Shown: piece by piece, positions 17,971 to 26,139 of the stretch
Layout of the letters: each line of letters opens with the position of its first letter
How positions within the stretch are numbered: the first letter of the stretch is position 1
NCBI RefSeq assembly: GCF_000787375.1
Contig: NZ_JRJU01000018.1
Span: forward strand, 33,514 to 97,513
DNA: 64,000 nucleotides
Direction: 5' to 3'
From: Halalkalibacter okhensis
Lineage (GTDB): Bacteria > Bacillota > Bacilli > Bacillales > Bacillaceae_D
Made by a program: the position numbers and the translations under genes
The notes under the pieces: generated by a model
What the model was told of the DNA's origin: nothing
Database searches by the model: none
The model's input: only the letters and a program-made list of their open reading frames with translations

Positions 17971-19251
17971 CTATCCAAAAATTTGCGGAAGAATTGTAGA
18001 TATGCTTGGAACAAAAATAACGATTAGAACTATAAGAGCTACAATACCAATTATGTGTAATATATATGGAAGTGTATTTTCTATTCCCATATTTTTATCA
18101 GTTATACTACACCCTGCAATTAAGGATAATCCAACTGGCGGCGTAATATTGGCTAAGGCAAAGTTCAATATTAAAACCATTCCAAAATGGATAGGATCTA
18201 TTCCATACTGCATAGCTATTGGCATAAAAATTGGGCTAAGTAAAATTATTAAAGACGTCACTTCTGTTAGAGTTCCTAAAATAAATAAAATCAACGAAAC
18301 CATTAATAAAAACTGAATAGGCGTACTTGCATACTGTAAAAAGAAATTAGAGATCATATCAGGAATTTTATTAACAGTTAGGACATAACTAAATGAACTT
18401 GCAACTGAAATAATGACTAGTATTGAAGCAGAAGTGATTGCAGAATTGATCATTATTTCCTTGAATTTATTAAAGGTTAACTCACGATAAAACATAGCCA
18501 GTATAAATCCGTATAATACTGCTATGACTGCAGCTTCTGTTGCTGTCACTAGCCCACTAAAAATACCACCTAGTATAAAAACGGGAGTCATTAACGGTAA
18601 AAAGGCCTCTTTACATATTCGCAAAAATTCTATACCACTACTTTTTGTTTGCTCAACAACTCCATAACCTTTCCTCTTAGACATGTATCCTGCATAAATA
18701 CAAATAAATATTGTTAGTAGGATCCCTGGTAGAAGGCCTGCGATAAATAGTTTTCCAATTGAAATATTTGTTGATATCCCAAGGACAACCATGGTTATAC
18801 TGGGAGGTATAATTAATCCTAGAACACCAGCAGGGCCAATAATACTAGCAATAAAGGCATTGCTATACTTCTGTTCTTTCATCCTAGGGACTAGTACTGA
18901 ACCTACAGCAAAAGTTGTTGCAACTGTTGAACCAGACACAGCACCAAATAATGTACTAGTAACTACCCCCGTCATAGCTAAACCACCTGACAGCTTACCT
19001 ACAATTGCATTTGCTAAGCGCATTAATCTTTTCGTTAATCCACCTTTTCCCATAATATTTCCTGCTAATATGAAAAGTGGTAACGCTAATAGAGAAAAGG
19101 AATTTACCCCAGCAAACATTCTCTGCACCATTATCTCAAATGAAATTCCTTGTAGAAACATCACTCCGATCGTAACAGTCCCCATCGTAAAGGCAATAGG
19201 CATGCCAAGGAAGAGAAGAACAAAGAAAGAAATTAGAATAATTAAAATCAT
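17971..19251 (-). CDS. dctM: TRAP transporter large permease, DctM type
   Basis: The 426-residue, very hydrophobic protein has about 12 membrane segments and DctM-family phrases such as FAGVNSFSLLALPLFILAGN, GAVSGSTVATTFAVGSVLVP and NFALANITPPVGLSLIAGCS. It forms the sodium-driven transport channel with DctQ and the DctP binding protein. The start overlaps the dctQ stop by 4 bases. Substrates of this family are mainly organic acids. Confidence 0.92.
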   Translation of the reverse strand: MILIILISFFVLLFLGMPIAFTMGTVTIGVMFLQGISFEIMVQRMFAGVNSFSLLALPLFILAGNIMGKGGLTKRLMRLANAIVGKLSGGLAMTGVVTSTLFGAVSGSTVATTFAVGSVLVPRMKEQKYSNAFIASIIGPAGVLGLIIPPSITMVVLGISTNISIGKLFIAGLLPGILLTIFICIYAGYMSKRKGYGVVEQTKSSGIEFLRICKEAFLPLMTPVFILGGIFSGLVTATEAAVIAVLYGFILAMFYRELTFNKFKEIMINSAITSASILVIISVASSFSYVLTVNKIPDMISNFFLQYASTPIQFLLMVSLILFILGTLTEVTSLIILLSPIFMPIAMQYGIDPIHFGMVLILNFALANITPPVGLSLIAGCSITDKNMGIENTLPYILHIIGIVALIVLIVIFVPSISTILPQIFG

Positions 19252-19724
19252 ATTGTCGTCTCTCCTTTTTTAGAGAAATCCAACATATTGACCAATAAAA
19301 AATAAATAGAAAATATGGAACTAATTGGTATCACACAATAGAATAATCCCATTGGCAACTTTAATGTTGAAGATGTCGTTCCCATTGATAAGATTGATAG
19401 TTTGAAGCCATACACCATGAGTACACAAAAAAATACGATCATAATCCCATGAATAATTAAGCCAATCTTACTACGAAGATTTTTATTGACTAAATTTACG
19501 AAGTAATTAACTGACAAATGCATCTTCTCGTGTAGCGCCAAGCTTGCTCCTAAAAAAGTTAACCAAACAACTAAAAGTCGTGCTAACTCTTCCGTTCCAG
19601 GTAAAGATACTCTGATAAATCTTGAAAACACTTGAATAAAAACAATAATAGTTAATCCTGTAATTGCTATTATGCAAAGTATGGCTAATAATTTAACTAT
19701 CTTTTCCGTAAATTTCGTCAACAT
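19248..19724 (-). CDS. dctQ: TRAP transporter small permease, DctQ type
   Basis: A 158-residue protein with four membrane segments and the DctQ core VFSRFIRVSLPGTEELARLL followed by WLTFLGASLALHEKMHL. It pairs with the large permease encoded directly downstream with a 4-base overlap. The ATG at 19724 follows AGGAGAATTTT. Confidence 0.9.
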   Translation of the reverse strand: MLTKFTEKIVKLLAILCIIAITGLTIIVFIQVFSRFIRVSLPGTEELARLLVVWLTFLGASLALHEKMHLSVNYFVNLVNKNLRSKIGLIIHGIMIVFFCVLMVYGFKLSILSMGTTSSTLKLPMGLFYCVIPISSIFSIYFLLVNMLDFSKKGETTI

Positions 19725-19878
19725 AAAATTCTCCTTTAATTTGAATCAATTCCTGTAGTTGACTCCTGCAAACCCAAGAGTTTTTAGAATATAAAAAAGT
19801 AGCACTACCAAAAGCCTTAAACAGTTTAACAATCTATTAGAATAAAAGAAATTCAACAATTTATCATTAAGACAATTT

Positions 19879-19920
19879 TGTTCCTCCCTGTTTTAGTAAC
19901 ATAATATAAACAGGGAGGAA
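19879..19920 (-). promoter_or_regulatory. Intergenic stem-loop between dctP and dctQ
   Basis: The inverted repeat TTCCTCCCTGTTT / AACAGGGAGGAA lies directly after the dctP stop codon. On the minus strand no long T-run follows. A 3' stabilising or partial-attenuation hairpin that sets a higher level of the binding protein than of the permeases is likely. It may be a weak terminator. Confidence 0.55.
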
Positions 19921-19925
19921 AAATT

Positions 19926-20966
19926 TTACCAACCAGAGGCAGCTCTATAAATGTTCATTAGCTCTTCCCCAAAAGTTTCTTTTTCCCACTTATCATATAC
20001 AGGCATCATTTTTTCACGGAAGGCTTCTGTATCTACGTCATCATTAATGATCATCCCTCTTTTAGCCAACTCCTCAAGATAATCATCTTCACTGTCGTTA
20101 TTAATTAACTGAAGTTCTTTAGAAATTCTGTCTCCTTCATCAAGGATAACTTGCTGATCCTCAGGTGAAATTTTCTCCCACGTATCGTTATCTATAACCA
20201 TCATAACGGTATTATAAAAATGTCCTGTTAGTGATAAATAATCTTGTACTTCGTCAAATTTAGGGGCAACAATATTAGCAAGAGGGTTTTCCTGAGCATC
20301 TAGAGCACCCTGTTGTAAAGCACCATAAACCTCACTAAACGCCATAACAGTCGGCATGGCTCCTAATTGCTCAAACGCATCAACGCGTAAACTTGTTTCC
20401 GCAACTCGAATACTCATGCCTTCCATATCTTCTGGAGTAACAATTGGCTTTTTATTATTTGTAACATGTCTAAATCCCCACTCTAAATAAGAAACCTTAG
20501 TCATCCCTTGTTCATCCATGACATTTGCTAAGTACTCACCAAATTCTCCTTCATACGCCGCACGAGCGTGTTCAACGTCTTTCCACATATATGGTAAATC
20601 CTCAATAGCCATACGCATGTCTAAAGCTTGCATAGATCCCACCATAATAGCTGCAGATTCCATAGTACCTAACCGTACTTGTTCTAACATTTCTGTTTCA
20701 GAACCCAATTGACTATTAGGAAAGATGTCAAAGTTTATACGTCCATCTGTTTTGTCATGAACTGTCCCAGCCATCTCAAGGATTAAATCAGCGGCAGGGG
20801 TACCCTCCGATAAAGCATGTCCTAATTGTAAACTGATAGACTCTTGCTCAGGACTGTCTTGACTACTTGAATTCGCCGTAGCTTCCTCTGTAGTTTCGCT
20901 TGAACATCCAATAAGAGCTATTAGCAATAGTAATGTGCTTACAATACCAAAAGTGATTCTTTTCAT
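19926..20966 (-). CDS. dctP: TRAP transporter substrate-binding lipoprotein, DctP type
   Basis: The 346-residue protein has a lipoprotein signal with lipobox LIALIGC21 and a Ser/Thr/Glu-rich linker. The DctP fold follows: LQLGHALSEGTPAADLI, FPNSQLGSETEMLEQVRLG, and KPIVTPEDMEGMSIRVAETS carrying the carboxylate-binding Arg. GALDAQENPLANIV is also typical. It captures an organic acid outside the membrane for DctQM. It is the first structural gene of the set and follows the GntR gene by about 100 bases. The ATG at 20966 follows GGGAGGAAAAAAG. Confidence 0.92.
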   Translation of the reverse strand: MKRITFGIVSTLLLLIALIGCSSETTEEATANSSSQDSPEQESISLQLGHALSEGTPAADLILEMAGTVHDKTDGRINFDIFPNSQLGSETEMLEQVRLGTMESAAIMVGSMQALDMRMAIEDLPYMWKDVEHARAAYEGEFGEYLANVMDEQGMTKVSYLEWGFRHVTNNKKPIVTPEDMEGMSIRVAETSLRVDAFEQLGAMPTVMAFSEVYGALQQGALDAQENPLANIVAPKFDEVQDYLSLTGHFYNTVMMVIDNDTWEKISPEDQQVILDEGDRISKELQLINNDSEDDYLEELAKRGMIINDDVDTEAFREKMMPVYDKWEKETFGEELMNIYRAASGW

Positions 20967-21069
20967 CTTTTTTCCTCCCTTTTACATCCTTTATAGAATT
21001 ACTAAATTACCTCAATGCTATATAAGAACTATAGTCTTCTTTCCGTTGCCCCCTTGTGTTATTTATATG

Positions 21070-21711
21070 CTAAGTCAAAATGCGTTTAGTTACATTTTGC
21101 ACGTGTAGCTTCATTTGCTCTTCTGCATCAAAGGTGATTTTTGTTGATAGAGCTTTAACAATTCTTAAGTGTTCTTCAACTGCCCCAGTAGCACTTTCTT
21201 GGAGTGTATTTGATAAAATTAAAAATCTCTGTACTTGATATATAAGATTTTCAATGTATTCTTTCAGTTGTACATTCTTTGAAAACTCAGCGATAGTAAA
21301 GTGAAATTCATTATCTAACTCCAGAAACTTGCTATAATCGGACTCTTTTATTGCCTCTTTTTGTTGGTCACAAATATCTTGCAAATGGCAAATCTTTTTT
21401 TCATCGATATGCCCTGTTGCTAACCGAACAGCTAATGTCTCTAAAGATTCACGAATAATTTGAAATTCACTTACATCTTGCATTGAAATCATACTTACTT
21501 TTGCTTTTCGACCTGGCTTCATTTCAACTAAACCTTCAAAAGCCAATTGATTTAATGCAGCTTTAATCGGTGTTCTACTAATACCTAATTTACTAGCAAG
21601 GTGCTCTTCCGCTAATATTTCTAAAGGTTGGAAATCATTCTCAATAATTGCTTGCTTAATGACTTTATATGCTTGTTCAGCAAGTGTTTCTGATGGTTTA
21701 AGTTTTTTCAT
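21070..21711 (-). CDS. GntR-family regulator with FCD domain
   Basis: The 213-residue product has an N-terminal winged helix (LAEQAYKVIKQAIIENDFQP, LASKLGISRTPIKAALNQLA) and an FCD ligand domain with metal-site candidates ELDNEFHFTIAEFS and EEHLRIVKAL. FCD regulators sense organic acids. I use ATG 21711, 2 bases after AGGTGAGGGAA, although GTG 21720 is possible. It stands directly upstream of the TRAP and catabolic genes and so probably controls them and itself through the palindrome at 21736. Confidence 0.88.
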   Translation of the reverse strand: MKKLKPSETLAEQAYKVIKQAIIENDFQPLEILAEEHLASKLGISRTPIKAALNQLAFEGLVEMKPGRKAKVSMISMQDVSEFQIIRESLETLAVRLATGHIDEKKICHLQDICDQQKEAIKESDYSKFLELDNEFHFTIAEFSKNVQLKEYIENLIYQVQRFLILSNTLQESATGAVEEHLRIVKALSTKITFDAEEQMKLHVQNVTKRILT

Positions 21712-21735
21712 TTCCCTCACCTTTTATTGTATTTT

Positions 21736-21755
21736 GTATCCTGTATACAGAATAC
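21736..21755. promoter_or_regulatory. Palindromic GntR-type operator
   Basis: GTATCCTGTATACAGAATAC is a near-perfect 20-base palindrome about 25 bases upstream of the regulator start. FadR/FCD-type regulators bind short AT-rich palindromes of this kind, so autoregulation is likely. Confidence 0.55.
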
Positions 21756-21867
21756 ATTAGTGAACTATTGATGGTCAATTAGAAAAAGTATAAATTTTCA
21801 AATAATTTGTCATGTTATCTAACAACGGTTAAAAGTCTTGTTAATAAGTTAATAACATCCGATAGAA

Positions 21868-21908
21868 AATAAAAGCATTCGTTCACTATTGGAACGAATG
21901 CTTTTATT
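21868..21908. terminator. Bidirectional-looking terminator between the aminotransferase relic and the GntR gene
   Basis: A long perfect stem AATAAAAGCATTCGTTC / GAACGAATGCTTTTATT with a 6- to 7-base loop. A and T runs belong to the stem ends, so it can stop transcription in either direction. Confidence 0.75.
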
Positions 21909-21974
21909 TATTAAAATACTGTTTTCTATCATGGCTTCCATCCAAACCCAGTAAAGGTTAAATACTTTGATTAA

Positions 21975-22478
21975 TTATAACGAAAGGTTCCTTTTGACAA
22001 TAGTACTTAATTTTTGGATTCCTTTAACTATCTCATCTTGGTCAGCATAACTAAAGGAAAGTCTAAGACACTCCGATCCTATTTGTTGATCCAAGAAAAA
22101 ATATTTCCCCGGGACAAATGAGACCCCTTCTGAGAGTGCCTGAATTAATAATTGCGATGTATCGATACCAGCAATGCGGACCCATACAAAGTACCCGCCG
22201 TCTGGTATATACCAGGAAGCTGATTTGGGTAAGTATTGGTCCAAAGCAGAAAGCAATGCCCAAAATTTGGTTTGGTAAGTACCTCTTAACGTTTTTAGTC
22301 GTTTTTCAAAATTAATACTTTCAAGATAAGTTGCCATTGTTGCTTGAGCAAATGGATGGTCTAAATCCTTTTTAAACCATGCCAAAGTAGTAATAAATTC
22401 TGGTGCCTCCGCTACCCACCCAATCCGAAGTCCTGGTGCTACTATTTTAGAGTAAGGTAATTCGAATGATGGGTCAGT
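21975..22478 (-). pseudogene. N-terminally truncated PLP aminotransferase (class I, MocR/LysN type)
   Basis: The frame holds only the C-terminal 40% of a fold-type I aminotransferase. It opens with DPSFELPYSKIVAPGLRIGW, which contains the PLP-binding Lys region, and runs through GGYFVWVRIAG and CLRLSFSYADQDEIVKGI to the stop. A TAG lies directly before the fragment at 22479 to 22481 and no start precedes the Lys motif. An internal ATG at 22385 could only give a 136-residue non-functional piece. The break lies about 130 bases from tRNA-Val, so loss during integration or excision of an element at the tRNA is possible. Confidence 0.82.
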
Positions 22479-22564
22479 CTAAAAATGGTTATGTAAGGTT
22501 TAATTTTGAGGTTTTGCCGTTCATTTGCCGTTTAAACGAAGAAGATATAGAGAAAGAAAAATAG

Positions 22565-22597
22565 ACAAAAAGAAAAACCCTTGATACACAAGGGCTT
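22565..22597 (-). terminator. Terminator of the tRNA pair
   Basis: CCCTTG / CAAGGG with a short loop is followed on the minus strand by TTTTTCTTTTTG, about 10 bases after the tRNA-Val gene. Confidence 0.75.
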
Positions 22598-22605
22598 AAA
22601 CACAA

Positions 22606-22678
22606 TGACCCGTACTGGGTTCGAACCAGTGACCTCCACCCTGTCAAGGTGGCGCTCTCCCAGCTGAGCTAACGGATC
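22606..22678 (-). tRNA. tRNA-Val (anticodon GAC)
   Basis: A 73-base cloverleaf with acceptor stem GATCCGT / ACGGGTC, D-loop AGCTCAGCTGGGAGAGC, anticodon stem CCACC / GGTGG with loop TTGACAG (anticodon GAC) and T-arm CTGGTTCGAACCCAG. CCA is not encoded. The acceptor stem includes one G-T type pair. Confidence 0.92.
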
Positions 22679-22741
22679 AAGATAATATTGTATCGACATC
22701 TATTAATATACTGAATTACTAAGGTGTTGTCAATATAAATT

Positions 22742-22816
22742 TGGCGCGCCTAGTAGGACTCGAACCTACAACGCAAGAACCGGAATCTTGAATGATATCC
22801 CTTTCACCATAGGCGC
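22742..22816 (-). tRNA. tRNA-Arg (anticodon CCG)
   Basis: A 75-base cloverleaf with acceptor stem GCGCCTA / TAGGCGC, anticodon stem CAAGA / TCTTG with loop TTCCGGT (anticodon CCG) and T-arm GTAGGTTCGAGTCCTAC. The 3' CCA is encoded. It is 63 bases upstream of tRNA-Val and probably in the same transcript. Confidence 0.93.
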
Positions 22817-22895
22817 ACATATCATAAGCGACGTATTCTAATATAACTCAAGAGGGACATTTTGTCAAGACATAATCCCTCTTGAGAGATTGCTT

Positions 22896-23267
22896 TTATT
22901 TTGCTTCAGTAGGTGTTCCTTCTTCAAGCATTTTGTTGAAACGCTCGCTAATGTCTTCTTCTGTATAGCCTGCCTCACCTAAACGTGCAGCAAGGTTTTT
23001 CGCCCATAATTCTAAACGTTGAGCCATTTTCGCATATTTTTTTGATTCAGACCCTTTACCTTGCTTAGCACGGCCTTCTGCGTTAGACATGACGTTCTCA
23101 ACGATGAATAAGCTTTTCCAAACCATTTCTTCATCTAATGTCTCGTGAACTTCTCCTAATTCAGCTAGAACTTTTCGGTAAAACCCGCTGAACTCTTTAA
23201 AAGAAATCTCTTCGTCCATATTTAAGTACACTTGAATTTGATCATACAAAGCTTGCATGTATTGCAC
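22896..23267 (-). CDS. Hypothetical helical protein, 123 aa
   Basis: A soluble, highly helical protein with alternating acidic and basic stretches (DEEISFKEFSGFYRKVLAEL, SKKYAKMAQRLELWAKNLAA) and no signal or membrane segment. I do not recognise the family with confidence. The ATG at 23267 follows AAGGAGAGTGC. It lies between the tRNAs and brxB and is separated from brxB by a palindromic repeat element, so co-expression is doubtful. Confidence 0.75.
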   Translation of the reverse strand: MQYMQALYDQIQVYLNMDEEISFKEFSGFYRKVLAELGEVHETLDEEMVWKSLFIVENVMSNAEGRAKQGKGSESKKYAKMAQRLELWAKNLAARLGEAGYTEEDISERFNKMLEEGTPTEAK

Positions 23268-23296
23268 TCTCCTTATTTAACTTCTTATGGGATTCT

Positions 23297-23419
23297 GTTC
23301 AAAAAGGAGTGAGTTTCCCCTTTTTAAACATACTGCAATGAGCGGAACTGCTACACGACTCTAAGAGTGGGTTTCTCCTAGAGTCGTGTAGCGTGTGAGC
23401 CATTGCCATCTTTTTGAAC
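23297..23419. repeat. Divergent member of the palindromic repeat family
   Basis: Nested inverted repeats: outer GTTCAAAAAG / CTTTTTGAAC, middle GCAATGAGC / GCCATTGC and inner GCTACACGACTCTA / TAGAGTCGTGTAGC. The order of pieces matches the reverse complement of the repeats at 26140, 31195 and 56296. For example AGAGTGGGTTTCTCCT is nearly the complement of the loop in the 56.4 kb copy. It sits in the gap between brxB and the hypothetical gene. Confidence 0.7.
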
Positions 23420-23476
23420 ACTCTAAGTCATTATAACATAAATTTTTTTTCGTTTCTTATAAAATCGTACAAATAG

Positions 23477-23511
23477 AAAAGAGCTTAAAGGAGTCTCCTG
23501 TAAGCTCTTTC
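23477..23511 (-). terminator. Terminator after brxB
   Basis: The stem AAAGAGCTTA / TAAGCTCTTT with an inner AGGAGACTCCT lies 16 bases after the stop codon, and TTTTC follows on the minus strand. Confidence 0.75.
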
Positions 23512-23526
23512 CCAGCCAAGTGATAT

Positions 23527-23955
23527 TTAATCTTTACAATAATCGTCGAATGCTTTTTCAAGCTTTTGAACGACTTGAATTGGTTCATGTCCTTCAATTT
23601 CAAAGCGTTCGACCATTGTTTTAATTTCACCGTCTTTTAATAAAGCAAATGAAGGTGAAGATGGAGCATAGCCAGTGAAAAACTCTCTTGCTCTTGCAGT
23701 CGCTTCTTTGTCTTGCCCAGCAAATACAGTAACAAAGCGATCTGGCTTTGTTTCGTAATTTTTCATGTATGCTGCAGCTGGACGAGCAATCCCACCGGCA
23801 CAGCCACAAACAGAATTAATCATGACTAAAGTTGTTCCTTCTTTCTTTAGGACTTCATCAACCTCTTCAGGTGTTTGTAATTGTTCATAACCAGCTTCCA
23901 CCATTTCTTGGCGAGCTACTTTAACTACGTCGTTCATATAAAAATTAAATTGCAT
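23527..23955 (-). CDS. brxB: Bacilliredoxin BrxB (YqiW family)
   Basis: The 142-residue product belongs to the BrxA/BrxB family of bacillithiol-linked thiol oxidoreductases. It has the hallmark [15 protein letters not shown] with the unusual C-G-C active site near residue 50. These proteins strip bacillithiol from oxidised cytosolic proteins. I favour BrxB over BrxA because the gene lies just beyond the bkd operon, as yqiW does in B. subtilis. The two paralogues cannot be told apart by motif alone. The ATG at 23955 follows GAGGTGATGAG. Confidence 0.88.
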   Translation of the reverse strand: MQFNFYMNDVVKVARQEMVEAGYEQLQTPEEVDEVLKKEGTTLVMINSVCGCAGGIARPAAAYMKNYETKPDRFVTVFAGQDKEATARAREFFTGYAPSSPSFALLKDGEIKTMVERFEIEGHEPIQVVQKLEKAFDDYCKD

Positions 23956-24032
23956 AGACTCATCACCTCATAATCATATGTTACTTTTATTGTAACCCGA
24001 TCAATTAATAAAACCAATTCTTTTGCATTAAA

Positions 24033-24061
24033 AAGAGAAAGATCATTCCTGACCTTTCTCT
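24033..24061 (-). terminator. Terminator after the zinc-binding lipoprotein gene
   Basis: GAGAAAGGTCA / TGATCTTTCTC pairs on the minus strand and is followed by TTTTTAATG. Confidence 0.75.
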
Positions 24062-24066
24062 ATTCT

Positions 24067-25245
24067 TTACTGAAGTGCTGTTTCTAACACTTCGATATTT
24101 CTTCTCATTAGACTGAAATAGTCTTCATCATTTTGTACGTCTTCTTCAACAAGCGCTTCTAAATTATGAAGATATAGAGCCTCTGCCCCTACTTCATCCT
24201 TAACGACTTCGGCTACTTTTGTTGGAATGTTTTGCTCAAATAACACATACTGTAATCCGTATTCATTTGCTAATTCAATTATATCCTGCAATTGACGTTG
24301 CGATGGTTCATTCGTTGGTGAAATACCTGCAATACCAATTTGCTGTACACCATAACGCTCTTCCCAGTATCCATATCCAGCGTGTGAAACTAGGAATGTA
24401 TCTTTATTTGCAGCTTCAATCATTGATTGAAATTCTGCATCTATTTCTTCTAACTCAGACTTTACTTCTTCAAAGTTTGCTGTGAACACTTCTTCCTGTT
24501 CAGGCATTAATTCAACAAGTGTATTCTTAATGTTTTCAGCAAGTGTAATAGACAAGATTGGATCTAACCATACATGCGGATCCTCATCATGATCGTGGTG
24601 GTGATCATCGTGCGCGTGATCATGCTCTTCCTCTTCTTCATGTGCATGGTCATCATGTGCGTGATCGTGCTCTTCGTCTTCCTCATGTGCATGATCATCG
24701 TGTGCGTGGTCGTGTTCTTCGTCTTCTTCATGCGCATGATCATCATGTGCGTGATCATGTTCTTCGTCTTCTTCATGTGCATGATCATCATGTGCGTGAT
24801 CGTGTTCTTCGTCTTCTTCATGTGCATGGTCATCATGTGCGTGATCATAGTCGATGAAATCTATTCCTTCTGAAGCTTTAACAATTGAAACACCTTCACC
24901 TTCAAGCGTTTCAATTAATGCATCGACAAACCCTTCAAGACCTGCACCATTGTAAATAAATGCATCCCCTTCAGCTACAGTAATCATTTCACGAGCTGTT
25001 GGTTCAAATGTATGGGCGTCTGCACCTACAGGGACGATATTTGTAACATTGACAAATTCTCCTCCAATTTTAGTAGCAAAATCTTCAAGTGGAAAAATAG
25101 TAGTAAATAATTCCAATGTTTCTATTTCTTCAATGGGTTCTTCAGTTGTTGGTTGCTCTTCTGCTTGTTCGTTTCCGCCGCCACATGCTGCTAGAAATGA
25201 AGAAGCAATAAGCACCGTAGCAAATAAGCTTGATAGTTTCTTCAT
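24067..25245 (-). CDS. znuA: Zinc ABC transporter substrate-binding lipoprotein (ZnuA/AdcA type) with long His-rich repeat
   Basis: The 392-residue protein has a lipoprotein signal with lipobox SFLAAC21. It has the cluster A-I binding fold, with metal-ligand candidates VGADAHTFEPTARE, EDPHVWLDP and LVSHAGYGYWEERYG, and Asp/Glu residues in LFEQNIPTKVAEVV. Between them lies a histidine- and acid-rich loop of five nearly identical 15-residue units (HDHAHDDHAHEEDEE) at about residues 135 to 210. That is far longer than in most family members. No permease or ATPase gene is adjacent, so it works with a transporter encoded elsewhere. Two Zur-type operators precede it. Confidence 0.92.
   Translation of the reverse strand: MKKLSSLFATVLIASSFLAACGGGNEQAEEQPTTEEPIEEIETLELFTTIFPLEDFATKIGGEFVNVTNIVPVGADAHTFEPTAREMITVAEGDAFIYNGAGLEGFVDALIETLEGEGVSIVKASEGIDFIDYDHAHDDHAHEEDEEHDHAHDDHAHEEDEEHDHAHDDHAHEEDEEHDHAHDDHAHEEDEEHDHAHDDHAHEEEEEHDHAHDDHHHDHDEDPHVWLDPILSITLAENIKNTLVELMPEQEEVFTANFEEVKSELEEIDAEFQSMIEAANKDTFLVSHAGYGYWEERYGVQQIGIAGISPTNEPSQRQLQDIIELANEYGLQYVLFEQNIPTKVAEVVKDEVGAEALYLHNLEALVEEDVQNDEDYFSLMRRNIEVLETALQ
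24585..24846. repeat. 45-base tandem repeat encoding the His-rich loop of the zinc-binding lipoprotein
   Basis: About five copies of a 45-base unit built around CATGTGCATGATCATCATGT and CGTGATCGTGTTCTTC. Copies differ at a few, mainly synonymous, positions. Such tandem repeats change copy number readily, so loop length should vary between strains. Confidence 0.9.
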
Positions 25246-25255
25246 AATAATCCCC

Positions 25256-25274
25256 TTTCGTAATGATTACGTTT
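25256..25274. promoter_or_regulatory. Zur-type operator, proximal
   Basis: TTTCGTAATGATTACGTTT contains the core CGTAATNATTACG of the Bacillus Zur box (consensus AAATCGTAATNATTACGATTT). It lies just upstream of the ribosome site of the zinc-binding lipoprotein gene. Zinc-bound Zur would block transcription. Confidence 0.85.
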
Positions 25275-25291
25275 AATCACAATTACAAATT

Positions 25292-25312
25292 ATATCGTAA
25301 CCTTTACGATTT
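25292..25312. promoter_or_regulatory. Zur-type operator, distal
   Basis: ATCGTAACCTTTACGAT is a second palindrome of the Zur type, centred 37 bases from the first. The outer half-sites TCGTAA / TTACGA are exact and only the inner pair differs from consensus. Confidence 0.75.
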
Positions 25313-25381
25313 GTAAATAAAAATTACCAAACTAAAAAAATAAGCTTCCAAAAGAGACTAACAGAGATAAATTATCTTAAA

Positions 25382-25415
25382 AAGCCTGCTATGAACGGAT
25401 TCTCATAACAGGCAT
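25382..25415 (-). terminator. Terminator after the secreted hypothetical gene
   Basis: GCCTGTTATGAG / TTCATAGCAGGC on the minus strand is followed by TTTTTAAG, between the secreted protein gene and the Zur region. Confidence 0.75.
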
Positions 25416-25525
25416 GTAGGTCAATGCTACTTCTTTAAGGATTAAAATAATTGAATTTTTTTCAATAGCTTTGTCGTTTACCTTCTTCTTGCGCGTTAAT
25501 CCTTCTTTATTAATACTTATTACCG

Positions 25526-26005
25526 TTACGTTGCGTTGACAACGTCTAGACGCTTTTTATACACATCATTTAGTTTTTTATAATGTTCAAAAAGCTGCGG
25601 AATCACAGTACTTAGCTCACCTTCATCTCGCTTTTCAACAGCAGAATTAAAAGCAATAGTTATTTCTTTATGTTTTTCAATCCATTCCTTATCAATGGCT
25701 TCTCCATTTTCAAGCTCACCTTTTTGCTTCGCTTCCTTTAATTTCTTCTGAAGTAAATCACGCTCTGAGCGGATTTCCTTCCATCTTTCTATTTCGCTTG
25801 GTGCGAATTTTTCAGCAAGCAATTCATAATAAAAGTCTAAGTGAACTTTTAGGTCCTTATCAATCTCTTGTTGTTCATGTCCACAGCATTCCTGCTCCGG
25901 ATCTTCATTTGGTACTTCTGCCTGAACAGGTGCCAACGATGTAACAACAAAAGATGCTAACAAAATAATTTGTGCAAGAAGAAACAACTGGTGAAAACGT
26001 TTCAT
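25526..26005 (-). CDS. Secreted hypothetical protein, 159 aa
   Basis: A Sec signal peptide (MKRFHQLFLLAQIILLASF, likely cleavage after VQA near residue 29) leads into a charged, helical mature part of about 130 residues. A CCGHEQQE cluster (two adjacent Cys and a His) lies near residue 40. A coiled-coil-like region with many Lys and Glu follows (IRSERDLLQKKLKEAKQKGE). I do not recognise a family. It lies just upstream of the zinc-binding lipoprotein gene but has its own terminator. A metal link through CCGH is only a possibility. Confidence 0.8.
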   Translation of the reverse strand: MKRFHQLFLLAQIILLASFVVTSLAPVQAEVPNEDPEQECCGHEQQEIDKDLKVHLDFYYELLAEKFAPSEIERWKEIRSERDLLQKKLKEAKQKGELENGEAIDKEWIEKHKEITIAFNSAVEKRDEGELSTVIPQLFEHYKKLNDVYKKRLDVVNAT

Positions 26006-26139
26006 GAATTGGTCACCCTTTCCTTTCTGTTACTTATAGAATAACCAGGATCACCAATTTCATGTAAAACGAAAAATAAGCTGATAAGAAAAATTTTTAT
26101 CAGCTTTGTTGAAATATAAAGTTTATGTACAAAATCAAC

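Noticed and set aside
24585..24846. Regular repeats that could suggest a CRISPR array
   Set aside because: The 45-base units are contiguous with no unique spacers and encode an in-frame protein repeat.
24558..24873. Long open frames on several frames across the His-rich repeat of the zinc lipoprotein
   Set aside because: The low-complexity tandem repeat keeps all frames open; only the minus-strand lipoprotein frame has a start, signal peptide and family motifs.
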